The notes under the pieces: model-generated
Databases searched by the model: none
Told to the model about the DNA's origin: nothing
What the model saw: only the letters and a program-made list of their open reading frames with translations
Part shown: piece by piece, positions 35,220 to 42,726 of the stretch
Numbering within the stretch: the stretch's first letter is position 1
How the letters are laid out: the number at the start of each line of letters is the position of its first letter
Assembly (NCBI RefSeq): GCF_028368975.1
Contig: NZ_JAQNDM010000002.1
Span: 6,690,425-6,754,424 of the forward strand
Direction: 5' to 3'
Length of the DNA: 64,000 nucleotides
Origin: Stigmatella ashevillena
GTDB taxonomy: Bacteria > Myxococcota > Myxococcia > Myxococcales > Myxococcaceae
Made by a program: the position numbers and the translations under genes

Positions 35220-36770
35220 TCAGGAGGCGCCCCCGCTGAGGTTGTTCAATGCGGCGATCAGGGCGCGGGCCTTGTCCATCGTCTCCAGGTATTCCCCCCG
35301 GGGATCCGAGTCCGCGACGACGGCGCCACCCACGTTGTAGTAGCAGCGGCCGTCCACGACGACGAAGGTGCGGATGACGATGTTGAGGTCCATCACACCT
35401 GAGAAGTCCAGGTAGCCGATGCTGCCAGAGTAGATGCCCCGTTTGACGGGCTCCAGCCGGTCGATGATCTTCATCGCCTCGATCTTCGGGGCGCCGGTCA
35501 TCGAGCCCCCGGGGAAGCAGGCCTGGAGGAGATCCAGCGGATCCTTGTCGTCCTCGAGCTGGCCGCGGATCGCCGAGACGAGGTGGAAGACGGTGGCGTA
35601 GCGCTCGATGGTGAGCAGCTCGGGCACGTGCACCGTGTTGAACTTGCAGACCCGGCCGAAGTCGCTGCGCACCAGGTCGACGATCATCAGGTTCTCGGCC
35701 CGGTCCTTGAGGTTGGTGCTCAGGTCCGCGAGCATCGCGTCATCCTCCTCGGCGGACTTGCCGCGGGGACGGGTGCCCTTGATGGGGCGGCTCTCCGCGA
35801 CGCGCTGCCGGTCGAGGCTCAGGAAGCGCTCGGGCGAGGAGGAGACGACGTAGGCCTCCGGCAGGTGGAGGTAGCAGGCGAAGGGGGCCGGGTTGATGCG
35901 CCGCAGCTCGCGGTACAAGTCCCAGGGGTCCGCACGCAGGGGCGAGTCGAGGCGGTGGGTGGTGCAGACCTCGAAGATGTCGCCCGCGGTGATGTGTTCC
36001 TTGGCCTCGCGCACCATGTGGATGTAGCCGGCCTCGTCGAAGTGGGCGTTGATCTCCACCGGCCCCGGCTTCGCGCCGACAGGCGCCTGGGGGGCGGTCC
36101 ACTCCGCGGGAGGATCCTGCTCCATCTGCTGGAGGCGGGCGAGCGTCTCATCCCGCAGGGCCTCGGCGCGGGCTTGGGCGCTCTTCGCGTCGGTTCCCCG
36201 GCCCACGATGGACAGGTAGGACTCGCCGCGCTCGTGGTCGTGGGCGAGCACCACGTCCATGAAGAGCATGTAGATGTCCGGCAGCTCGGGCTGGTCCTTG
36301 CCGAGGTCTGGCAGCTTCTCGATGAAGTAGCCCGCCTCGTACCCGAAGTAACCCATCGCGCCGACGAGGAAGGGCACGGGCGCGTCATTCGGGGCGCGCT
36401 CGACCCGGTACTCCTCGGTGAGGGCACGCAGCCCGTCGAAGGCATTGCCGAGATGCTGCTCGACGCGGGGGGACGCCAGGGGGCTGCCATCCACGTCCCG
36501 CCGGTGGATGATCTCGATGCGGGCCTTGCCCTCGGGCGGCACGCCCTGTTGGCGCTTGGCCTTGTAGACGGCGGCCGGGTTGCTGCCCATGAACGAGTAG
36601 CGGCACAGCTTGTGCGGCGCGCGCGCGCTGTCGAGCAGACACGCGTAGGGTTGCTTGCGGAAGAGCTCGAAGTATCTCCAGAAGGGAAGCGCGAGCTTCA
36701 CCGGCTGGACGATGTGGTGGGGCGAGCAGGGCCTCTTCGTTCCGTCGCGGACAATATGAATGTCAGGCAT
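35220..36770 (-). CDS. pabB: Aminodeoxychorismate synthase component I
   Basis: The 516-residue enzyme converts chorismate plus ammonia to 4-amino-4-deoxychorismate. Chorismate-binding motifs are SRPIKGTRPRG, the NLMIVDLVRSDFGRVC block, FPGGSMTGAPKIEAMKIIDR and GSIGYLDFSGVMDLNIVIRT. The lysine in PIKGT is the classic difference between PabB (K, aminodeoxychorismate) and TrpE (A, anthranilate), so this is called PabB. A tryptophan-binding LLES motif is not seen at the N-terminus (LLDSARAPHKLCRYSFMG instead). It sits between pabC (six bases upstream) and pabA in a compact operon. Confidence 0.93.
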   Translation of the reverse strand: MPDIHIVRDGTKRPCSPHHIVQPVKLALPFWRYFELFRKQPYACLLDSARAPHKLCRYSFMGSNPAAVYKAKRQQGVPPEGKARIEIIHRRDVDGSPLASPRVEQHLGNAFDGLRALTEEYRVERAPNDAPVPFLVGAMGYFGYEAGYFIEKLPDLGKDQPELPDIYMLFMDVVLAHDHERGESYLSIVGRGTDAKSAQARAEALRDETLARLQQMEQDPPAEWTAPQAPVGAKPGPVEINAHFDEAGYIHMVREAKEHITAGDIFEVCTTHRLDSPLRADPWDLYRELRRINPAPFACYLHLPEAYVVSSSPERFLSLDRQRVAESRPIKGTRPRGKSAEEDDAMLADLSTNLKDRAENLMIVDLVRSDFGRVCKFNTVHVPELLTIERYATVFHLVSAIRGQLEDDKDPLDLLQACFPGGSMTGAPKIEAMKIIDRLEPVKRGIYSGSIGYLDFSGVMDLNIVIRTFVVVDGRCYYNVGGAVVADSDPRGEYLETMDKARALIAALNNLSGGAS

Positions 36771-36776
36771 GGGGTC

Positions 36777-37679
36777 TCATTCCTTGGCGAGCGCACCCGT
36801 CGAGGCTTGCTTCTCCTGATGGATGAGTCGATGGAGGGCGGCGCGCAGCTCGCGCGTGAGAGGCCCGGGCGCCGACTGGAAGGGGTGCTGGTCCAGTTGT
36901 TGAACGGGCAGGCATTCCATGAGCGAGTTGGCGAAGAACAGCTCATCGGCTCGCCACAGGGCTTCCAGGGGGAGCCGTGTCTCGGTGGGCTCCAGCCCCA
37001 CGGACGGGGCCAGTTGCAGCAGGGCTTCGCGGGTGATGCCGGGCAGACAGCCGCTGGAGAGATCCGGTGTGAGCAGGCGACGGCCCGAGATGGCGAAGAC
37101 ATTGGACACCAACCCCGAGACGACGTGGCCGGCCACCGCCAGTTGCACGCCCTCCACCATGCCTTCCCGGTCGAGCTCCTGGCGCGCGATGATGCTGGGA
37201 AGGTAGGCACCGCCGCTCTTAATGGTCGGATCCAGGCACTCGGGCGGCACCTTCCGGAGGCTCACGACGCGGGTGCGGATGCCCCGCGCATAGGCTTCCT
37301 CGGGGTAGGCCCGCAGGGGTTTGACGGTGATGGAGAAGACGGGGGTGTCGAACCCCAGGGTGCTGATGCCCGCCCCGCCCTCGCCCCGGCTCAACGTGAC
37401 TCGGATGGCGCAGTCCGTGTACGGGCTGCGCGCCACCGCCTCGCGCACTTGCGCGGCCAGCGTCTCCTGGGAGCCGGGCAGCCGCAGCGCCAGCACCTGG
37501 GCCGAATGGGCCAGCCGTTCCAGGTGCCGCTCCAGCCGGAAGACATGCCCCCCGTAACCCCTCAACGTCTCGAAGGCGGCATCGCCGAAGAGGTACCCTC
37601 GCTCGCTCACGGAAACCATGCACTCCGTGTCGCTCACGAAGCGGCCGTTGAAGAAGACGACGTGGGGTTTCACCGTCAT
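36777..37679 (-). CDS. pabC: Aminotransferase class IV, probable 4-amino-4-deoxychorismate lyase
   Basis: The 300-residue PLP enzyme would release pyruvate from aminodeoxychorismate to give p-aminobenzoate. Fold-type IV motifs are VSVSERGYLFGDAAFETLRG, the PLP lysine region CLDPTIKSGGAYLPSIIARQ, VSGLVSNVFAISGRRLLTP and LPGITREALLQLAPSVGLE. Branched-chain or D-amino-acid aminotransferases look alike, but the position directly ahead of pabB and pabA supports PabC. The start at 37679 gives MTVKPHVVFFNG, the family N-terminus; the frame extends upstream through an unrelated stretch. It heads the pab operon behind the fadL terminator. Confidence 0.87.
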   Translation of the reverse strand: MTVKPHVVFFNGRFVSDTECMVSVSERGYLFGDAAFETLRGYGGHVFRLERHLERLAHSAQVLALRLPGSQETLAAQVREAVARSPYTDCAIRVTLSRGEGGAGISTLGFDTPVFSITVKPLRAYPEEAYARGIRTRVVSLRKVPPECLDPTIKSGGAYLPSIIARQELDREGMVEGVQLAVAGHVVSGLVSNVFAISGRRLLTPDLSSGCLPGITREALLQLAPSVGLEPTETRLPLEALWRADELFFANSLMECLPVQQLDQHPFQSAPGPLTRELRAALHRLIHQEKQASTGALAKE

Positions 37680-37725
37680 GAACGCAGGGGGCGCTGGGGA
37701 GGGGTGGGTAGTAGCCTGCTTTCGC

Positions 37726-37767
37726 TGAAAAATGACAAGCCCGGCCACGCACGAGGCGAGGCCGGGC
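37726..37767 (-). terminator. Intrinsic terminator after the lipase-fadL operon
   Basis: On the minus strand GCCCGGCC, a 13-base loop and GGCCGGGC (37739-37767) form a perfect 8-bp GC stem followed by TTGTCATTTTTC. It lies about 43 bases beyond the fadL-like stop and separates this operon from the pab operon on the same strand. Confidence 0.85.
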
Positions 37768-37809
37768 GGAGACCCGTCCGAGGCGGGAGGCCCCGGCGCG
37801 GGAGGGTGG

Positions 37810-39009
37810 CTACTTCAGGCTGTAGCCCAGCGTGAGGCCGAAGATGTGGCCATTGCCGTCGTAGTTGCCGGTGATGCCGGGCAACGTGCTCTTGGTCTTG
37901 CCCAGGAAGACGTACTGGTAGCCCAAGTCCACCCGGACAGGGTTGATGGAATAGCCCAGGCCGGCGGCCAGACGGTAGCGGTCGGCGTCGGGCAAGTCGG
38001 GCGACAGCGTGCTCTCGGGGCTGGGGGCCCGGTCGTAGGCGGTGCCCAGGCGGACCTGGAAGTTCTCGGTCACCTTGAACTCGGCGCCGAGGTGGAAGTT
38101 CCACGTGTTCTCCCAGAACTTGGGCAGCGGGCTGGTGATCGAGGGGTCCTCGAACTCGATGGTGAACTCCTCGAAGGTGGACCAGAGCATCAGCTTCGCG
38201 TCGAAGGCGAACGACAGCCGCTCGCTCGGCGTGAAGAGCAGCCCCGCGCTGGCGGAGCCAGGGAACTGCACCGTCGACTGGGCCGACTGGTCCTTGAGCT
38301 GCGTCTGGAAGGCGGGGGGAATGTCCTTGAAGTCCACATCGCCCTTGAAGGTGAGCGTCGAGGGGCTGCGGAACTGCCCACCGAAGTGCAGCAGCTTGTC
38401 CAGGATGGTGAGCTGGATGCCCGCGTTGTAGGCGAGGCCCCAGGTGCCAGCGCCCAGCTCGACGGTGCCTTCACTGCTCACGAAGTTGAGCTTGCGCTCG
38501 ATGCTCACCGTGCCGCGGATGACGCTCACCCCCACCCCCACCCGGAGCCGGGGGTGGGCCTGGTAGGCGAACGTCGGGTTCAAGTGGTAGGTGGCCAGCT
38601 GCGCCTTGTAGCCGCGGGTGCGGTAGTCGAAGTCGTCCGGCCACTTGGAGCCTGCGGCGAACGGGACGAAGAGGCCGAGGCCGATCGCCATCTTCTCGTT
38701 GAGCCGGTAGACGGCGAACGCGTGGGGCGGGGGGGCCAGCAGCGTGTCGAAGGCCTGCGTCCTGTCGGTGCCTTCCGCGGTGAAGTTGATGCGCGGAAAG
38801 GTGATGAGGTCGCCCGCGGTGATGTCGAGCTTCTCCACGCCGAGGATGTTGGCGGCGTTGTAGGCGATCGCGGACGAGTCCTGCATGCTCGCGACGGTCG
38901 CGAAGCCCAGGCTCGTGGCGCGGGCGCTGTGGGTGTCGAAGGAGAAGCCCGCGGCATGGACGGTGCCGGCAGCGAGCAGGGTGAGGATGGAGAGTGTCTT
39001 CTTCATCAT
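37810..39009 (-). CDS. OmpP1/FadL family outer-membrane fatty acid transporter
   Basis: The 399-residue protein has a signal peptide (KKTLSILTLLAAGTVHAAGF) and the FadL N-terminal hatch region: SFDTHSARATSLGFATVASM, DSSAIAYNAANILGVEKLD. Alternating beta strands such as HFGGQFRSPSTLTFKGDVDF, RLSFAFDAKLMLWSTFEEF and RYRLAAGLGYSINPVRVDLG run to a C-terminus ending in GLTLGYSLK, suited to BAM recognition. FadL proteins import long-chain fatty acids. It lies 31 bases downstream of a VolA-type lipase, which suggests that lipids cleaved at the cell surface are taken up through this porin. The start is one of two adjacent ATGs (39009 or 39006). Confidence 0.92.
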   Translation of the reverse strand: MMKKTLSILTLLAAGTVHAAGFSFDTHSARATSLGFATVASMQDSSAIAYNAANILGVEKLDITAGDLITFPRINFTAEGTDRTQAFDTLLAPPPHAFAVYRLNEKMAIGLGLFVPFAAGSKWPDDFDYRTRGYKAQLATYHLNPTFAYQAHPRLRVGVGVSVIRGTVSIERKLNFVSSEGTVELGAGTWGLAYNAGIQLTILDKLLHFGGQFRSPSTLTFKGDVDFKDIPPAFQTQLKDQSAQSTVQFPGSASAGLLFTPSERLSFAFDAKLMLWSTFEEFTIEFEDPSITSPLPKFWENTWNFHLGAEFKVTENFQVRLGTAYDRAPSPESTLSPDLPDADRYRLAAGLGYSINPVRVDLGYQYVFLGKTKSTLPGITGNYDGNGHIFGLTLGYSLK

Positions 39010-39040
39010 GGGAATCACGGTCCTCTGTCGCTAGGGGGGA

Positions 39041-41938
39041 TTACGGCAGGGCGCCGGTTTGGAGGAAGCCGGCCACGTCGGCCTGGGCCTCGGCGGTCGT
39101 CGCGGGGAACTTGAAGTTGAGCAGGAAGCCATGGCGCTCTTCCTGGGGCTCGGCCGCCGTGACGAGGGAGACGATGGGCTTCTTCGCGGACTCGGGGCGG
39201 TTGGTGGCCGCGCTGATGAGCGACGCCGTGGAGGAGGTGGGGACCACCTCGTCCTGGCTGATGTAGTGGATGAGGGCGTTGCGCTCCTTCGGCCCGTCCT
39301 TGCTGTTCAGAACGCTGAAGGCGTAGTTCACCGGGTCGGCTGGATCGAGGACCATCTTGGCCAGGCCAATGAACTGATCGAACGGGGGCGTACCCGGGAC
39401 GATCTGCTCGGCGGCCAGCGTCGCCAGGAAGGCGGCGCGGGCCTTCGCGAAGTCAGGGTTCGGGGACGTCAGCAGGATGTTGGTCAGGTCTCCGCCCGGC
39501 ACGTTGAGGGCCACGTTGCCCACGTTCGAGGACACCGAGGTGGACAGCGTCCCGAGCATGCCGCCGAGGCTCTGGCCCACGTAGACGATCTTCGACCCGT
39601 CCAGCGCGGTAGGCGTTCCGCCGTTGGCCGCGGTGAGGAGCTGATCGATGGCCGCCGACTGGATGACGCGCTCGGCCTGGCCCAGGTCGATGGCGTGCTG
39701 GCGGAAGTTGTCGCGGGTGGCGAACAGGTTGTCCGGGCGGATGAAGTTCCAGCCGGAGATGGCCTGGTTGCTGGTACCCGGGGAGAGCCCGAAGGTGCCG
39801 CCCTCGCACTTGCCGTCCGAGACGCAGCGGCCCTGACCCAGCGCGCTGCAGGAGAGGTCCGCGCCCGCGGCGGTGGGATCGCACGCGGTCCGGCCGGCCT
39901 CGGTCCGAGCGACGCAGCGGCCGTAGGTCCCCACCTTCAAGGGGTCCGTCTCGCAGCGCTGGGCGCTGGGGTTGGCACACGCATAGTCATCGCTCGGCAG
40001 GCTCGCGGCGGTGGCCACGCCCACGCAGCTGCTGCGGTCGCCGTGGAAGGGCGAGTCATAGGAGAGGGTCGCGAAGCCCTTCTTCGCCAGCTCATTGGCG
40101 ATGGCGAGCGCGCTCGTGTGGGAGTTGCGCAGGGCGTGGCTGAAGATGGCGACGGGCCAGTCCACCGCGGCGTCCACCGCCGGGCGCTTGGGCAGCACCA
40201 GCAGGAACGGGACATGGTCGAAGCGGGGCTCGGCCGGGTTGAGCGTGCCCGTCGGGCTGTTGAGCGCGAAGGGCAGAATCAGGGTGCCCTGGAAGATCTG
40301 ACCGATGTCGGCCTTGGGCAGGGTGCCCATCTGTCCCAGGAGGATGCTGGTCCGGTCCGCCAGCCCCAGAGGCGCGTCGGGCAGTCCCGCGGCGCCGTAG
40401 GTCCCCGCCGGCAGGGCGTGCAACTGCGCCAGCGTGGAGACGGTGCTCTGCGTGGTGAAGGCCCAGGCCAGCGCGATCTTCGAGCGCGGCAGATTGGCGC
40501 TCGCCGCCAGCCCGTCGAACATCGGCTTGAGCCCGGCGCGCAGCGGCTCGAGCGCGTGGGCCTGGGCGTCCGAGACGGCCGACACCTGGCTCTTGCCATC
40601 CACCGAGAGCGGCTGGCTCAGCCGGAGCAGCGCGAACACCGCGGCCGGGGCGATGGGCTTGCCCAGCGTGTCCTTCAGGTCCGTGGTGAGCACCGCCGCA
40701 TAGGTGGTCTTCTCATCCAGCGGCACCGGCGAGATGGTGGGCTGTCCATCCTTGATGCCGGCCACGCCGGGGATGAACTGGAGCTGCTGCGGGCCCTCCT
40801 GCGGGGTGCCATCCGGCTTGCGGCTCGAGGCGCAGCTGATGCACGGCACCACCTTCGGCTGGTTCGTCCCCGACAGGTTGAAGACGCCAGTGGCCGTCGC
40901 CAGATTGGCCGGGTCCAGCGTGCTGCCCGCCTGCAGGATGCCCTGGGTGAGGCCGTTCTCCGACACGATGGCGGAGGAGGTGGAGAAGCCGTCCAGCGTG
41001 TTGAGGCCCGCGAAGAGCTGCTGCTGGGTGGGAGAGGCGTTGGGCGGGATGGGCAACTGCACCTGGGTGGTGGTGGTGCCGTCCGGGTTCGTGGTGCGCT
41101 TGAGCAGCAGGTCGTTGGGGAAAGGCACCACGCCGCCCACCGGATCAAACGTCACTTCCGGCATGTCCATGATGCGGTAGGTCCACATCAGGACGATGTC
41201 CTCGCGCTTGCCGTTCGGGCCCGCGATGGCCGTCAGGATCTTGCTGTAGCCGCGGCGCAGCTGCTCCAGGCGCAAGGCGCTCGCGTTCTGGTCCGCCAGG
41301 CGCTTGACCGGATCCTCCTCCTTGGAGGGGATGATGTCCGTGCGGCTGCGGCAGTCGGGGGCGGTGAGCTCCTCACAGGTGACGAGCGACACATCCGAGT
41401 TGATGAAGCTCCACGTCGCGGAGCCCACCACCGGCTTGCCGCCCACGCCCTTCAGGCCGTTCTCGCCGCCGATGAGCGCCACCGCGTAGCGGCCGCGCTT
41501 GGGCCAGCCCGTGGCCGGGGGCGCGATGCTCAGGACGTCCGTGTCCTCATTGTAGGAGATGGTGGGGGTGACGGCCGGCGTGGCCAGGGGCGTGCCCGCC
41601 TGCAAGTCGACGAAGCGCACCGTGTTCGCGTTGATGGTGCTCGGATCCAGGTCGACGATCTTCGTCGTGGCCACCGCGCTGACGGGGAAGCCGTTGAGGG
41701 TGTTGAGGTAGTCGCGCGTGAACTCCTGCTCCGCCAGCGAGGTCAGCGGATTGATGGGCGCGTTGACCCGCTGCGTGGCTTCATTGAACGCCAGATCATT
41801 CGGCGACGGCACCACGGGAGGTGACGCGGACGGATCAAACTGCGCCAGCACGACATTGGGAGGCGGGTCCTGCGCGATGTCTGGTACGCAGGCAGAAGCG
41901 CCCACGGACAATGCCCCGACGAGCCACAGCTTCTTCAT
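39041..41938 (-). CDS. VolA/Pla-1-like surface lipase lipoprotein
   Basis: The 965-residue protein has a lipoprotein signal (LWLVGALSVGASACVPDI). Its N-terminal region has two repeated, Ig-like segments typical of the Pla-1/cef extracellular lipase family (VVPSPNDLAFNEATQRVNAP, and VVPFPNDLLLKRTTNPDGTT followed by QQLFAGLNTLDGFSTSSAIV). The C-terminal alpha/beta hydrolase shows WPVAIFSHALRNSHTSALAI, ATLSYDSPFHGDRSSCVG and the nucleophile elbow VGQSLGGMLG. A cysteine-rich insert (SCVGVATAASLPSDDYACAN) breaks the hydrolase domain. Known relatives include Vibrio cholerae VolA, a surface lysophospholipase encoded next to a FadL homologue; the same pairing occurs here. Substrate is inferred to be lipid ester. 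Confidence 0.85.
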   Translation of the reverse strand: MKKLWLVGALSVGASACVPDIAQDPPPNVVLAQFDPSASPPVVPSPNDLAFNEATQRVNAPINPLTSLAEQEFTRDYLNTLNGFPVSAVATTKIVDLDPSTINANTVRFVDLQAGTPLATPAVTPTISYNEDTDVLSIAPPATGWPKRGRYAVALIGGENGLKGVGGKPVVGSATWSFINSDVSLVTCEELTAPDCRSRTDIIPSKEEDPVKRLADQNASALRLEQLRRGYSKILTAIAGPNGKREDIVLMWTYRIMDMPEVTFDPVGGVVPFPNDLLLKRTTNPDGTTTTQVQLPIPPNASPTQQQLFAGLNTLDGFSTSSAIVSENGLTQGILQAGSTLDPANLATATGVFNLSGTNQPKVVPCISCASSRKPDGTPQEGPQQLQFIPGVAGIKDGQPTISPVPLDEKTTYAAVLTTDLKDTLGKPIAPAAVFALLRLSQPLSVDGKSQVSAVSDAQAHALEPLRAGLKPMFDGLAASANLPRSKIALAWAFTTQSTVSTLAQLHALPAGTYGAAGLPDAPLGLADRTSILLGQMGTLPKADIGQIFQGTLILPFALNSPTGTLNPAEPRFDHVPFLLVLPKRPAVDAAVDWPVAIFSHALRNSHTSALAIANELAKKGFATLSYDSPFHGDRSSCVGVATAASLPSDDYACANPSAQRCETDPLKVGTYGRCVARTEAGRTACDPTAAGADLSCSALGQGRCVSDGKCEGGTFGLSPGTSNQAISGWNFIRPDNLFATRDNFRQHAIDLGQAERVIQSAAIDQLLTAANGGTPTALDGSKIVYVGQSLGGMLGTLSTSVSSNVGNVALNVPGGDLTNILLTSPNPDFAKARAAFLATLAAEQIVPGTPPFDQFIGLAKMVLDPADPVNYAFSVLNSKDGPKERNALIHYISQDEVVPTSSTASLISAATNRPESAKKPIVSLVTAAEPQEERHGFLLNFKFPATTAEAQADVAGFLQTGALP

Positions 41939-42166
41939 TGTTGAAACCCCCTCCAACCTAGGTGGACAGGACGACGAATCTGAGAGCGGTTGGTAGCACG
42001 TTCGCCACGGGGTCGAAAGCGAGAGCGAGTGACGCACCGAGTCACATGTGCCGAGGGAGATCCGATTTCCCGGGTAGGCAGCGTGAGCATGGACCCGGCA
42101 TGGTTCGAGGCCGCGTGTGCGGGGTGTCTGCGGCAGCGCACGCGGTGTTCGGTTACGCTCATTCGC

Positions 42167-42697
42167 ATGAACTCAATGCTCAGAGTCGTTGTGCTTGGTT
42201 TGTGGGTGGCGGGTGTTGCCCATGCGGAGGACGCAGGAGGCTTGTCGTGGACCGCTCCCAAGGAGTGGACCGTTCAGGGCGAGCGCCCCATGCGGGTCGT
42301 GACCTATGGCGTCCCCGCGGCCAAGGGAGATGCGGAGGGTGGGGAGGTGGCCGTCTTCTACTTTGGCGCGGGGCAGGGCGGTGGCGTGGAGGCCAACGTT
42401 CAGCGTTGGGTGAAGCAGTTCCAGAAGGCGGACGGCTCCTCCGCGGAGAAGGATGCGAAGACGAAGCAGGAGAAGGTGGGTGGGCTGCCCCTCACCCTGG
42501 TGGATGTGAAGGGGACCTATCACGGGGGCGGGCCGATGATGGGGCCCGCCGCGCCCAAGCCCGGCTTCCGGTTGCTCGGCGCCATCGTCGAGGGGCCCGA
42601 GGGGGCAGTCTTCTTCAAGTTCACCGGCCCGGAGAAGACCGTGGCGGGCGCGGAGAAGACGTTCCGCAAGATGCTCGAGAGCACGAAGAAGAAGTAG
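42167..42697 (+). CDS. Secreted protein of unknown function
   Basis: The 176-residue protein starts with a signal peptide (MLRVVVLGLWVAGVAHAEDA). The mature part, LSWTAPKEWTVQGERPMRVV through VAVFYFGAGQGGGVEANVQR and VFFKFTGPEKTVAGAEKTFR, reads like the small beta-barrel-like 'PsbP/Mog1-type' exported proteins often seen in myxobacteria, with the typical opening 'xAPxxW'. The start at 42167 is set by the signal peptide. It is divergent from the lipase gene and convergent with the patatin gene. No catalytic motif is seen. Confidence 0.78.
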   Translation: MNSMLRVVVLGLWVAGVAHAEDAGGLSWTAPKEWTVQGERPMRVVTYGVPAAKGDAEGGEVAVFYFGAGQGGGVEANVQRWVKQFQKADGSSAEKDAKTKQEKVGGLPLTLVDVKGTYHGGGPMMGPAAPKPGFRLLGAIVEGPEGAVFFKFTGPEKTVAGAEKTFRKMLESTKKK

Positions 42698-42726
42698 CGG
42701 GCAGGGCCCCGGGTTGCCGCGAGGAC

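Noticed and set aside
35583-37835. Plus-strand frame of 750 codons over pabB and pabC
   Set aside because: It is a shadow of the pab genes with low-complexity composition and no homology pattern.
39059-41824. Very long open frame on the plus strand over the lipase gene
   Set aside because: It is the GC-biased shadow of the lipase on the other strand: Arg/Gly/His-rich, no motifs, no ribosome site, while the minus strand shows clear family motifs.
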